Shown here one piece after another: positions 40,321 through 49,205 of a stretch of DNA of 64,000 nucleotides. The DNA lies in assembly GCF_023498005.1 (NCBI RefSeq), contig NZ_CP097289.1, positions 1,798,001 through 1,862,000 on the forward strand, in the 5' to 3' direction. How positions within the stretch are numbered: the first letter of the stretch is position 1; every line of letters starts with the position of its first letter. Source of the DNA: Streptomyces durmitorensis (GTDB lineage: Bacteria > Actinomycetota > Actinomycetes > Streptomycetales > Streptomycetaceae). The translations under genes and the position numbers were made by a program. The notes under the pieces are model-generated. The model was given only the letters and a program-made list of their open reading frames with translations. It searched no databases and had not been told where the DNA came from.

Positions 40321-43300
40321 GGCTCACCGCTGCCCAGTCGGGCATGTGGTTCGCGCAGGCGCTCGACCCCGGCAGCCCGGCCCAGAACACGGCCGAGTGC
40401 CTGGAGATCCACGGTCCCATCGACCCGTCCCTGTTCGCGCGGACCCTGCGCCAGGTGGTGTCGGAGGCCGATGCCCTGCGCGTACGGATCATCGAAGGGG
40501 CCGACGGGCCGAGCCAGTTGGAGGTCGTCGACCCGACGCTTCCGCTGAAGGTGCGCGATCTGCGCGCCGCGGCCGACCCGGACGCCGACGCGCGGGCGTG
40601 GATGCGCGAGGACCTGGCCACGCCGTTCGACCTGGCGGCAGGACCGCTGTTCGCGCACGCGCTGTTCCGCGTCGACGACGAGCGGTGGCTCTGGTACCAG
40701 CGGGTGCACCACATCGTGATGGACGGCTTCGGCTACTCGCTGCTCGCGCGGCGCACCGCCGAGATCTACACCGCGCTCGCCGCGGGCGAGACCCCGGCCC
40801 AGAGCCCCTTCGGGCGGCTCGACGACCTGGTCGCCGAGGACACCGCGTACCGCGCGTCGGAGACGTTCGAGACCGACCGCCGGTACTGGGACGGCGCCTT
40901 CGCCGACCGGCCCGACGCTCCCAGCCTGGCGGGGCGCACCGCACTGCCGTCCCGCACCTTCCACCGCCGCAGCGCCCACCTCTCCCCCGAGGCGACCGCG
41001 CGGCTGCGCGAGTCGGCGTCCTCGATGCGGGCGACCTGGCCGGAGGTGCTCGTCGCCGCGCAGGCGCTGTACGTGTCGCGGGCCACCGGCTCCGCCGAGG
41101 TGGTGCTCGGCCTGCCCATGATGGGCCGCATGGGTTCGGTGGCCCTTCGCGTGCCCGGCATGGTGATGAACGTGCTGCCGCTGAGGCTCACCGTGACCCC
41201 GCAGGCCACCTTCGCCGAGCTGACCCGGCAGGTGGTGCTCGGCATCCGCGCCGCACGCCGCCACCAGCGCTACCGCTACGAGGACATCCGCCGGGACCTG
41301 GGCCTGCTCGGCGAGGGCCGCTCCCTGGTCGGCCCGCTGGTGAACGTCATGCCGTTCGACTACGGCCTGACCTTCGCGGGCGCGCGCACGGACGCCCACA
41401 ACCTGTCGGCGGGCCCGGTCGAGGACCTCACGGTCAACGTCTACGACCGCGCCGACGGCAGCGGCCTGCGCATCGACTACGACGGCAACCCCGCCCTCTA
41501 CGAGCCGGAGGAACTCGGCGCCCACCAGGCTCGGTTCATGGAGCTCCTGGAGCGCATCGCGGAGGCAGGGCCGCACACTCCGCTGGCCGAGCACACGATC
41601 GCCCGCCGCGCCGAACTCACCCTGGTCGTCGACGAGTTCAATGCCACCGCGCACCCGGTGCCGCCCACCACGCTGATCGGCCCGATCGAGGGCCAGGCGG
41701 TCCGCACCCCGGACGCCACTGCTCTGGTCTTCGGCGACCAGGAGCTGACCTACGCCGAGCTGAACGCCCGCGCCAACCGGCTCGCCCACCACCTCATCGA
41801 GGTCGGCGTACGTCCGGGAGCGCTCGCTGCGGTCGCCGTGCCCCGCTCCCTGGACCTGGTGATCACGCTCCTGGCCGTGCTCAAGGCGGGCGGCGCCTAT
41901 CTCCCCCTGGATCCGGACTATCCGGCGGACCGCCTCGCGTACATGCTGGACGACGCGCGCCCGGCCTGCGTGATCGCGGACCGCGCCGACCGGGTGCCCG
42001 CCTCGGGCGTACCGCTCGTCGCCCTGGACCGCCTGGACACGACGCCGTACGGCTCGTACGACCCGCCGCGCGCGCTCACCCCGCACCACCCCGCCTACGT
42101 CATCTACACGTCCGGTTCGACCGGCCGCCCCAAGGGCGTCGTCGTGCCGCACTCCGCGATCGACAACCGGCTGCGCTGGATGCAGGGCCAGTACGAACTC
42201 GCCCCGGGCGACCGGGTGTTGCAGAAGACCCCGTCCGGGTTCGACGTGTCGGTGTGGGAGTTCTTCTGGGCGCTGCGCGTGGGTGCGACGCTGGTCGTCG
42301 CGGAGCCCGGCGGCCACAAGGACCCGGCGTACCTGGCACGTGTGATCCGCGAACAGGGCATCACCGTCTGCCACTTCGTGCCGTCGATGCTCCAGGTGTT
42401 CCTGTCCGAGCCGGCCGCGGCGGACTGCGGTGGCCTGCGGCACGTCTTCTGCAGCGGCGAGGCGCTGCCGCGCGAGACGGTCCGGGAGTTCGGGCGCGTC
42501 CTTGACGGCGTGCCGCTGCACAATCTGTACGGCCCGACCGAGGCCGCCGTCGATGTCACCTACCACCCGTGCGCGACCGACGCCGCGGGCCCGGTACCGA
42601 TCGGCAAGCCCGTCTGGAACACCCGTCTGTACGTCCTCGACGCGGCGCTCCAGCCGTGCCCGCCCGGCATCCAGGGCGAGCTGTACCTGGCGGGGGCGCA
42701 GCTGGCGGCCGAGTACCTGGGGCGGCCCGAACTGACCGCTTCCCGCTTCGTCGCCGACCCCTACGGCGCTCCCGGCACCCGCATGTACCGCACGGGCGAC
42801 CTGGCGCGCTGGACCGAGCACGGCGAGATCGAGTACCTGGGCCGCACCGACCACCAGGTGAAGCTGCGCGGCCTGCGCATCGAACTGGGCGAGATCGAGG
42901 CCGAGTTGGCCGCCGATCCGGCGGTGGGCGCGGCCAGCGTCCTGGTCCGCGAGGACCGCCCTGGCGACCAGCGCCTGGTGGGGTACGTGACGCCCTCCGA
43001 CACAGGAGCCGTCGCCGACCCCGATGAGCTGCGCGCCCGGCTCGCCCGCACGCTGCCCGACTACATGGTGCCGGGCGCGATCCTCGTCCTGGACGACTTC
43101 CCGCTCAGCCCGAACGGCAAGCTGGACCGACGTGCCCTGCCCGCCCCCGCCTTCGAGGGGTCGGCCGACGGCGGCCGGGTGCCCAGCGGCCACCGTGAGG
43201 AGACCCTCACCCGGCTCTTCGCGGAGATCCTGGGCGTGCCCCAACTCGGCGTGGACGACGCCTTCTTCGACCTCGGCGGCACCTCGCTCCTGGCGGCCCG

Positions 43301-44204
43301 CCTGGTCTCCCGGGTCCGCGACACGCTGGGCGCCAAGCTCACCATCGGCACGCTCTTCCAGGCGCAGACCCCGGCGGCGCTCGCCGCCCACCTGGACGCG
43401 GACCACAGCGAGGCCGACCACGCCCTGGACGTGCTGCTTCCGCTGCGCGCCGGCGGCGACCGCACCCCGCTGTTCGCGTTCCACCCGGCGGGCGGCATGA
43501 GCTGGTGCTACTCGGGGCTGCTCTCGCGGCTGGACCCCGGGCAGCCGGTGTACGGCCTCCAGGCGCGCGGACTGCACGGCGAGGGTGAACTCCCTTCCAC
43601 CATGGAGGAGATGGCGGCCGAGTACGTCGACGCCCTGCGCGCGGTGCGGTCGCACGGCCCCTACCGGCTGCTCGGCTGGTCGGTGGGCGGCGTCCTCGCC
43701 CACACGGTCGGCGTACTGCTCCAAGAGGCGGGCGAAGAGGTCGAGTTGCTCGCCCTGCTCGACGCCTATCCGTCCGACCAGTGGCGGGACTCCGCGGTCC
43801 CCGCGGAGGCGGACGCCCTCAAGGCGCTCCTGCGGATGGCCGGTTACGACCTGACGGACGAGCTGACCCGCGAGGACGTCCTGGCCACGCTGCAACGCGA
43901 GGGCAGCGCCCTTGCCGGGCTGCCCGACCGGACGCTGTCCGCGGTGCTCGACATCGTGGTCAACAACGCCCGCCTGATGCGCGAGCACGAGCACCGCGCC
44001 TTCGACGGCAACGCCCTGTTCTTCACGGCCGCCGCGCCGCGCGCCGAGGACTGGCTGACGAGGGAGGCCTGGGCGCCGTACGTCAGCGGCACGATCAGCA
44101 ACCACGACGTGGACTGCCTGCATCCGGAGCTGACCCAGCCGCGCCGCCTCGACGAGGTGTGCGCCGTCCTCGCCACCCGCCTCAAGGAGCTGGACCACGC
44201 ATGA
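40317..44204 (+). CDS. entF: Enterobactin-synthetase-type NRPS (C-A-PCP-TE), serine-specific
   Basis: A 1295-residue single-module synthetase, the same length class as E. coli EntF. Condensation domain with HHIVMDG at 131-137; adenylation domain about 450-960 with YTSGSTGRPKGVVVPHSAIDNR, LYGPTEAAVDV and PNGKLDRRAL; carrier domain with FFDLGGTSLLAARL (Ser990); thioesterase with LLGWSVGGVLAHTV (Ser1122). The ten pocket residues read by eye are D-V-W-H-F-S-L-V-D-K, the serine code. It would condense 2,3-dihydroxybenzoate with Ser and release the cyclic trimer. Absence of a second module excludes a bacillibactin-type Gly-Thr product. Overlaps MbtH by four bases. Confidence 0.93.
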   Translation: MRLTAAQSGMWFAQALDPGSPAQNTAECLEIHGPIDPSLFARTLRQVVSEADALRVRIIEGADGPSQLEVVDPTLPLKVRDLRAAADPDADARAWMREDLATPFDLAAGPLFAHALFRVDDERWLWYQRVHHIVMDGFGYSLLARRTAEIYTALAAGETPAQSPFGRLDDLVAEDTAYRASETFETDRRYWDGAFADRPDAPSLAGRTALPSRTFHRRSAHLSPEATARLRESASSMRATWPEVLVAAQALYVSRATGSAEVVLGLPMMGRMGSVALRVPGMVMNVLPLRLTVTPQATFAELTRQVVLGIRAARRHQRYRYEDIRRDLGLLGEGRSLVGPLVNVMPFDYGLTFAGARTDAHNLSAGPVEDLTVNVYDRADGSGLRIDYDGNPALYEPEELGAHQARFMELLERIAEAGPHTPLAEHTIARRAELTLVVDEFNATAHPVPPTTLIGPIEGQAVRTPDATALVFGDQELTYAELNARANRLAHHLIEVGVRPGALAAVAVPRSLDLVITLLAVLKAGGAYLPLDPDYPADRLAYMLDDARPACVIADRADRVPASGVPLVALDRLDTTPYGSYDPPRALTPHHPAYVIYTSGSTGRPKGVVVPHSAIDNRLRWMQGQYELAPGDRVLQKTPSGFDVSVWEFFWALRVGATLVVAEPGGHKDPAYLARVIREQGITVCHFVPSMLQVFLSEPAAADCGGLRHVFCSGEALPRETVREFGRVLDGVPLHNLYGPTEAAVDVTYHPCATDAAGPVPIGKPVWNTRLYVLDAALQPCPPGIQGELYLAGAQLAAEYLGRPELTASRFVADPYGAPGTRMYRTGDLARWTEHGEIEYLGRTDHQVKLRGLRIELGEIEAELAADPAVGAASVLVREDRPGDQRLVGYVTPSDTGAVADPDELRARLARTLPDYMVPGAILVLDDFPLSPNGKLDRRALPAPAFEGSADGGRVPSGHREETLTRLFAEILGVPQLGVDDAFFDLGGTSLLAARLVSRVRDTLGAKLTIGTLFQAQTPAALAAHLDADHSEADHALDVLLPLRAGGDRTPLFAFHPAGGMSWCYSGLLSRLDPGQPVYGLQARGLHGEGELPSTMEEMAAEYVDALRAVRSHGPYRLLGWSVGGVLAHTVGVLLQEAGEEVELLALLDAYPSDQWRDSAVPAEADALKALLRMAGYDLTDELTREDVLATLQREGSALAGLPDRTLSAVLDIVVNNARLMREHEHRAFDGNALFFTAAAPRAEDWLTREAWAPYVSGTISNHDVDCLHPELTQPRRLDEVCAVLATRLKELDHA

Positions 44205-44422
44205 CGACCACACCCGGCCCCTTCGACCCGGTCGACGCCGACACCGGAACCGGCACCGTCACCGACACCGACACCGAGCCGACTCATCTCGTCCTGGAGA
44301 ACGCGCTCGGCGAGCACTCCCTGTGGCCGGTCTTCCGCGCCGCGCCGGAGGGCTGGACCGCGGTGTACGGCCCGGAGACGTACGGCCGTTGCGTGGCCCG
44401 CCTCCAGGATCCGCCCGCGTGA
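44201..44422 (+). CDS. MbtH-family adenylation activator
   Basis: A 73-residue protein. The core HLVLENALGEHSLWPVFRAAPEGWTAVYGPETYGRCVARL has the SLWP and GW signature residues of MbtH proteins, which bind and activate NRPS adenylation domains (YbdZ in the E. coli enterobactin system). The first ~25 residues are an extra Thr/Asp-rich repeat-like tail. ATGA overlap with the synthetase and GTGA overlap with the PPTase, so tightly coupled in the operon. Confidence 0.92.
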   Translation: MTTTPGPFDPVDADTGTGTVTDTDTEPTHLVLENALGEHSLWPVFRAAPEGWTAVYGPETYGRCVARLQDPPA

Positions 44423-45084
44423 CGGAGATCCAGCTCGTCCGCCCGGCCCCGCTCGACGTGTCGCTCCTCGACGCCGATGAGCGGCGCCGGGCGGCGGCGT
44501 TGCGGCGCCCTGCGGACCAGGAGCTGTACGCGGCGGCGCACTCGGCGCTGCGTCGGCGGCTCGGCGCGTACCTCCGCGTCGACCCGGCGGCGGTGGAGCT
44601 GGTGCGGCTGCCGTGCCCGCTGTGCGGCGGCCCGCACGGACGTCCTGCCGTGGCGGGCGGGGCGGGCCCGCACTTCTCGCTCTCGCACACGGACGGTCTC
44701 GCCCTGCTGGCCTTCGCGGACCGCCCGGTCGGCGCCGACGTCGAGAAACTGCCGTCCGCGGGTGTGCTGGCCGACGTGGCGGCGTCCCTGCACCCCAGGG
44801 AGCAGGCCGAACTGGCAGAACTCCCGGCCTCCGAGGGCCCGTTGGCCTTCGCCCGCTGCTGGACGCGCAAGGAGGCGTGCCTCAAGGGGACGGGCGAGGG
44901 GCTGGCCGGTGGCGGGATGGCGTCGCTGCTCGTGGGGACGGGCGCCGCGCCTCTCGCCGTCCAGGGCTGGACGGTGCGGGACGTGGCCGTCCCCGAGGGT
45001 TACGCGGCGGCGGTGGCCGTCGCGGACCGGGCGCCGAGCAGCCCGACGAGTCCGTCCGCGAGTTCGGTGCGCCAGCACAGGTAG
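44419..45084 (+). CDS. entD: 4'-phosphopantetheinyl transferase (EntD/Sfp type)
   Basis: A 221-residue Sfp-type transferase that installs the phosphopantetheine arm on the aryl carrier and synthetase carrier. Motifs: GPHFSLSHTDGLALLAFADRPVGADVEKLPS (Mg-binding GxDxE) and FARCWTRKEACLKGTGEGL (WxxKEA). The GTG at 44419 fits, overlapping the MbtH stop. The C-terminal 28 codons (45000-45084) lie antisense to the end of the fes gene; GYAAAVAVADRAP is the end of the normal fold, so the overlapped tail SSPTSPSASSVRQHR is probably a late extension. Confidence 0.9.
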   Translation: MTEIQLVRPAPLDVSLLDADERRRAAALRRPADQELYAAAHSALRRRLGAYLRVDPAAVELVRLPCPLCGGPHGRPAVAGGAGPHFSLSHTDGLALLAFADRPVGADVEKLPSAGVLADVAASLHPREQAELAELPASEGPLAFARCWTRKEACLKGTGEGLAGGGMASLLVGTGAAPLAVQGWTVRDVAVPEGYAAAVAVADRAPSSPTSPSASSVRQHR

Positions 45085-46277
45085 TCGTGGCCGCCGTTGA
45101 ACTCGCGGTACACGGCGTCCTCGTACCCCTTCTCCCGCAAGGTGGCGCGCAGCCTGCGCATGGCGGGCAGCGCGACCCACTCCTGCTCACCGGCCGAGAG
45201 CCAGAACCGCACCGGCAGCCTCTCGCTCGCGGCGATGCGGCCGGTCAGCCACTCGGAGCGTTCCAGGTCGGGCCCGTCGGGCCACCAGAAGGAACCCGAC
45301 TGCGCGAGGACGCGGCCGAACCGCCCCGGCGCGAGGACACCTGCGTACGCGGCGGTGAGGCCACCGAGGCTCTGGCCCGCGACGACGGTCCGCGCCGGAT
45401 CGCCGGTCAGGGAGAGCCGCTCGCCCGCCCAGGGCAGCAGCTCGGTCTCCAGGAATCCGACGAACCGTTCGTTGCAGGCGAGTTCGGCCCAGCGCTGGTC
45501 GGCGCTGAGGGATTCGGGCAGCAGGGCTGCCAGGGGCGGGATGCGGCCGTCGGCGATGAGATTGTCGAGCAGGGCCGCGACGTCCAGGCCGGGCTGCCAC
45601 ATCTCGCCGTCCATGAGCACCAGGACGGGCAGGTCGCGCCCGCCGCCGGGCGGCTCGTACACATGGACCGGCCGTTCGTTGCCGAGCAGTTCGCTGCGGA
45701 CCGTGTGCGTGCTGACGGTGCCGCGCGCGACGCCCTCGCGACGCTGCCAGTCGTCACCGGCAGGCGCCTGCGGCAGCTCGACGTACGAGACCGGATCGCC
45801 GCCCCAACGCCGGGCAAGGACACGCGAGTTGAGCGGGTCGGTCCGCTGCTGCCGCCGCAGCCAGGGCCAGTACGCGCCGTCCGCCTGCGGGCCGTCCCCC
45901 TCGTCCACGCAGAGGCTGTAGGTCGCGCGCCAGTCCGCGCGCATCCGGACCGACCAGTGCCAGATGTCCGTGCCCGGCACCCGCTCCATCAGGTTGCCGG
46001 ACAGATCACGGGGGTCGACGATCTTGTTCGGCAGCACGAGGACGGCGCGGGTCGCGTCCGTGCCGCGCCACAGGAAGGTGACCACGCGACGGCCCTCGTC
46101 CCCCAGCGGATCGGGTTCGACGACGGGCGTGCCGCCACACGCCCGCACGTCACCCCAGAAGTCGCCCCGCTCCACGGCCCGCGCCACCCACGTACTGTCC
46201 GCGCGCTCGACGGGCAGCGGCCGCGGGATGCGGGGCGGCCGACGGGTCGCCCCGACGGGAGGAGCGGTGAGCGGCAT
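45000..46277 (-). CDS. fes: Enterochelin esterase (ferric enterobactin hydrolase)
   Basis: A 425-residue esterase with an N-terminal Fes-specific sandwich domain (VVTFLWRGTDATRAVLV; VPGTDIWHWSVRMRADWRATYSL; DPLNSR) and a C-terminal alpha/beta hydrolase with nucleophile Ser303 in VVAGQSLGGLTAAYA and the late His in FNGGHDYLCWR. It cleaves the trilactone backbone of ferric enterobactin in the cytoplasm to free iron. Its presence strongly supports a tri-Ser lactone product. ATG with AGGAGG six bases upstream; an iron-box-like site lies ahead. Convergent with, and overlapping by 85 bases, the PPTase gene. Confidence 0.93.
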   Translation of the reverse strand: MPLTAPPVGATRRPPRIPRPLPVERADSTWVARAVERGDFWGDVRACGGTPVVEPDPLGDEGRRVVTFLWRGTDATRAVLVLPNKIVDPRDLSGNLMERVPGTDIWHWSVRMRADWRATYSLCVDEGDGPQADGAYWPWLRRQQRTDPLNSRVLARRWGGDPVSYVELPQAPAGDDWQRREGVARGTVSTHTVRSELLGNERPVHVYEPPGGGRDLPVLVLMDGEMWQPGLDVAALLDNLIADGRIPPLAALLPESLSADQRWAELACNERFVGFLETELLPWAGERLSLTGDPARTVVAGQSLGGLTAAYAGVLAPGRFGRVLAQSGSFWWPDGPDLERSEWLTGRIAASERLPVRFWLSAGEQEWVALPAMRRLRATLREKGYEDAVYREFNGGHDYLCWRTELADGLVGLLGARSATATAAA

Positions 46278-46308
46278 GGGGAGGCCTCCTGGGGGTCACT
46301 GCGAACGC

Positions 46309-46327
46309 ATAGCTAAGGGTGACCTTA
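46309..46327. promoter_or_regulatory. Weaker iron-box-like site ahead of fes
   Basis: ATAGCTAAGGGTGACCTTA matches 13 of 19 positions of the TTAGGTTAGGCTAACCTAA consensus, and its centre TAAGG-GTGA-CCTTA is itself palindromic. It lies 32 bases before the fes start and 78 before the rightward gene at 46405, so either or both could be iron controlled. Position and partial match make DmdR binding likely but not certain. Confidence 0.6.
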
Positions 46328-46404
46328 CTTGAGCTGGTCACCCCCGCGTCGACCAGGGCCGGGCCGCGCCCGCCCGTGCCGGGGCCACCGGTACATTGCC
46401 GCTT

Positions 46405-47265
46405 ATGTCGATACCGAACCCCCAGCCCAACCAGCCGAATCAGCCCAATCCGTACCAGCAGCCCCCGAATCCCTATCAGCAGCCTCCGGGCGCCGTGCCC
46501 CCACAGGCGTACGGTCAGCCGCCGGGCCCGTACGGACAGCAGCCCGGCCCCTACGGCCAGCCGCCCGCCCCGCCCGCGCCCCCGGCGGGACCGCGCAAGC
46601 CCACGCCGGGCTGGGTGTGGGGAATCGGCGGCGTCGTGGTCGCGTCGGCCCTGTGGGCGGGGGCGCTCTTCGCCACCGGCAACCTCGGCTCCGACAGCGG
46701 GGGCGGTGGCGGCGACGCCGATGCGGACCTCGCCGGCTACCAGTACACGAAGGATCTCTGCGACGTCTCCCCGCTGGACGCCTTCAAGAAGAAGTACGAG
46801 ATCGACCCGGACGCCGCGACGCTCACGGACTACACCTCACGGCAGAAGGCATTCGACCAGAGCTACTGCAGCCGCAAGCTCAAGGACCCGGACGCGTCCG
46901 CGGATTCCTATTCGAGCATCTTCGTCTACTCCACCGCCCGGTGGCACAAGAAGACCGACCCGGCGGGCGACTTCGCCTCGGAGCAGAAGGCGTACGAGGA
47001 CCAGTCGCAGAAGACGTACAGCTACAAGACCAAGGCCGTGAGCGGCATCGGGGACGAGGCGTTCCTGGTGACCGAGACGAGCGGCACGGGCGACGACGAC
47101 CTCAACGGCATGACGCTCGCCGTGCGCGAGGGCTGGTTCACGTACCAGATGCACTGGAGCTCGTACGCGGGCACGGACGACAAGTCCGAGCCGCCGACCG
47201 CCTCGGAGGTCGAGGAGATGCTCACGTCCGACACCCGCGCGGCGATGGACGGGCTCAAGAAGTGA
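46405..47265 (+). CDS. Membrane-anchored protein with proline/glutamine-rich N-terminus, function unknown
   Basis: A 286-residue protein. Residues ~1-70 are a repetitive Pro/Gln/Asn/Tyr/Gly-rich cytosolic tail (PYQQPP and GPYGQ units), followed by one membrane helix (WVWGIGGVVVASALWAGALFATG), a Gly/Asp linker and a ~190-residue extracytoplasmic domain with two cysteines (KDLCDVS, SYCSRKL) that may pair. The layout is common among actinobacterial cell-envelope proteins with no known role. ATG 46405 is preferred to a TTG three codons earlier. It is divergent from fes across the weak iron box. Confidence 0.75.
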   Translation: MSIPNPQPNQPNQPNPYQQPPNPYQQPPGAVPPQAYGQPPGPYGQQPGPYGQPPAPPAPPAGPRKPTPGWVWGIGGVVVASALWAGALFATGNLGSDSGGGGGDADADLAGYQYTKDLCDVSPLDAFKKKYEIDPDAATLTDYTSRQKAFDQSYCSRKLKDPDASADSYSSIFVYSTARWHKKTDPAGDFASEQKAYEDQSQKTYSYKTKAVSGIGDEAFLVTETSGTGDDDLNGMTLAVREGWFTYQMHWSSYAGTDDKSEPPTASEVEEMLTSDTRAAMDGLKK

Positions 47266-47273
47266 GGGACGGG

Positions 47274-47309
47274 GTCGAGGGGCCCGTCGAGGGGCCCGTC
47301 GAGGGGTCC
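47274..47309. repeat. Three tandem 12-bp units
   Basis: GTCGAGGGGCCC occurs twice and GTCGAGGGGTCC once, back to back, in the 48-base gap between two convergent genes. GGGGCCC parts could form short stems and act as a weak terminator. Confidence 0.7.
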
Positions 47310-47313
47310 TGAC

Positions 47314-47994
47314 TCAGCGGGTGGGTGGAGCGGGGCGGACGAGGCCCGACTGGTAGGCGATGACGACCAGTTGGGCGCGGTCGCGGGCGTCGAGCTTGGT
47401 CATGGCGCGCTGGACGTGGGTGCGCACGGTCAGCGGGCTGACGAAGAGGACGTCGGCAATCTCGGCGTTGGACATCCCCTCGGCGGCCAGGGCCATCACC
47501 TCCCGCTCGCGGGCGGTGAGCGCGGCGAGGCGTTCGGGCGGCGCCAGGTGGCCGCCGGGGTCGGGGGCGGCGAGGAAGCGGGTGATGAGGGCGCGGGTGG
47601 CCGACGGGGAGAGCAGGGACTCGCCCGCGACCACGGTGCGGATCCCGCCGAGGAGTTCGTCGACGCCCACGTCCTTGCCGAGGAATCCGCTCGCTCCGGC
47701 GCGCAGGGCCTGGGCGACGTACTCGTCGGTCTCGAAGGTCGTGAGGATGAGGACGCGGGTGGCGGCCAGGTCCGGGTCGGCGCAGAGCCTGGCGGTCGCG
47801 GCGAGGCCGTCCGTGCCGGGCATGCGGATGTCCATGAGGACGAGGTCGGGGCGGTGGGTCCGGGTCAGTTCGACGGCTTCCTCTCCGTCGGTGGCCTCGG
47901 CGACCACCTCCATGTCGTCGCAGGAGTCGATCAGGATGCGGAAGGTGGCCCGGAGGAGGGCCTGGTCGTCGGCGAGGAGGACGCGGATGGTCAT
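47314..47994 (-). CDS. NarL/LuxR-type response regulator
   Basis: A 226-residue two-component regulator. Receiver: LLADDQALLRATFRILIDS with acidic pair Asp9-Asp10, phospho-acceptor Asp55 in LVLMDIRMPG, LTTFETDEYVAQAL and the Lys in FLGKDVG. C-terminal LuxR HTH: LTAREREVMALAAEGMSNAEIADVLFVSPLTVRTHVQRAMTKL. ATG 47994 lies in an ATGA overlap with the kinase gene. It is last in the MMPL-kinase-regulator series, so it may control the transporter. Confidence 0.93.
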   Translation of the reverse strand: MTIRVLLADDQALLRATFRILIDSCDDMEVVAEATDGEEAVELTRTHRPDLVLMDIRMPGTDGLAATARLCADPDLAATRVLILTTFETDEYVAQALRAGASGFLGKDVGVDELLGGIRTVVAGESLLSPSATRALITRFLAAPDPGGHLAPPERLAALTAREREVMALAAEGMSNAEIADVLFVSPLTVRTHVQRAMTKLDARDRAQLVVIAYQSGLVRPAPPTR

Positions 47995-49154
47995 GGGGCG
48001 CTGTTCTCTTCCGGGTTCCGGGGATGCGACGGCAGTTCGGCGACGACTTCGAAGCCGCCTTCGGGACGGTGGCCCGCGTGCAGGTGACCGCCGACGGAGT
48101 GCGCCCGTTCCCGCATGCCGATGAGGCCGAAGCCGTGACCGGCGGCGGGCACGGTGGGCGCCGTGGGGCGTCCGTCGTCGGTGATCTTGAGGGTCAGTCC
48201 GTCGGGGGCGTGGGCGAGATGGACGTACGCCGTCTTCGTGGCGGCGTGTTTGCTGACGTTGGTGAGTGCTTCCTGCACGATCCGGAATGCTGTCAGGTCG
48301 ACGGCCGCCGAGAGCTCCCGCGGCTCGCCCTGCGTGGTGACGGTGACCGTGAGCCCGGTGGACGCGAAGGAGGCGGTGAGGTCGTCGAGCCGCGCGAGTC
48401 CGGGTGAGGGTTCCAGGGGCGTTTCGGTGTCGTTCGCCTGGCGCAGCAGGCCGACCGTGGCCTTCAGTTCGCGCAGCGCCGACGCGGTGGTGCCCGTGAG
48501 GTCGGTGAGGATCCGCTGCGCCTGGTCGGGGTGGGTGCGCGCGAGGTGCGCCGCCGTTCCGGCCTGGGCGTTGGCCAGGGTCAGGTGGTGGGCGACGACG
48601 TCGTGCAACTCGCGGGCGATGCGCAGGCGTTCGGCGTGCGCGGCACGGGCCTGCAGGGCCTCCAGATAGGCGCGGCGCAGCTGGACTCCGCTGCCGAACA
48701 TGGCCGACAGGAGGACCCAGGCGATGGGGTTGAGCGTCTTCAGGAGGAGCGAGTGGTTGACGGGGTCCGCGAACAGAGCAGTGGCCCCCACCAGTACGGC
48801 GACGCCGAGCGTGTACCGGCGGGTGGTCTTCCGGTCGGCGCCGGCGGCCAGCCAGTAGAGCGCCGACATGACCGGGCCGAGGAGCAGGGGCGTGAGCAGG
48901 AAACCCATCGCGCTCGTGCCCATGGCGCAGACCGTGGTCACCGCGACGACGGTGCGGGGGCGACCGCGCTGCCACAGCAGGGATGTGCAGGAGACGGCCG
49001 AGATCAGCACGCCGGTCCACCACGTGGGCCGGTCGGACGGCTCGGTGGTGCTGAGCATGCTGCCGGAGAACGAGACGCCGAACAGCAGCAGCGCCACGGC
49101 CGCGTCGGCGGCGCGGGGGTGGGCCTCCGCGTGGCGCTGCCATCTGGTGAGCAT
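47991..49154 (-). CDS. Sensor histidine kinase (DesK/NarX type)
   Basis: A 387-residue kinase. An N-terminal membrane domain of about five to six helices (residues 17-155) leads into HisKA_3 with phospho-acceptor His184 (RLRIARELHDVVAHHLTLAN), then an HATPase domain with FRIVQEALTNVSKHA (N box), DDGRPTA and GFGLIGMRERAHSVGG (G box). No large extracellular loop, so it probably senses the membrane or a hydrophobic signal. Coupled to the response regulator by a four-base overlap; 51 bases after the MMPL stop. Confidence 0.92.
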   Translation of the reverse strand: MLTRWQRHAEAHPRAADAAVALLLFGVSFSGSMLSTTEPSDRPTWWTGVLISAVSCTSLLWQRGRPRTVVAVTTVCAMGTSAMGFLLTPLLLGPVMSALYWLAAGADRKTTRRYTLGVAVLVGATALFADPVNHSLLLKTLNPIAWVLLSAMFGSGVQLRRAYLEALQARAAHAERLRIARELHDVVAHHLTLANAQAGTAAHLARTHPDQAQRILTDLTGTTASALRELKATVGLLRQANDTETPLEPSPGLARLDDLTASFASTGLTVTVTTQGEPRELSAAVDLTAFRIVQEALTNVSKHAATKTAYVHLAHAPDGLTLKITDDGRPTAPTVPAAGHGFGLIGMRERAHSVGGHLHAGHRPEGGFEVVAELPSHPRNPEENSAP

Positions 49155-49205
49155 CGAGTTCTCCGATCAGGGTGCTTGAGCCATGGTCCGCGACGCGACC
49201 GCCTG

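Noticed and set aside
40317..44204. Bacillibactin (DhbF-type) assignment
   Set aside because: DhbF has two modules for Gly and Thr; here there is one module with a serine code.
40182..44213. 1343-codon open frame on the minus strand
   Set aside because: Exactly antisense to the EntF-like synthetase and aryl carrier, which have clear motifs; the antisense product has none.
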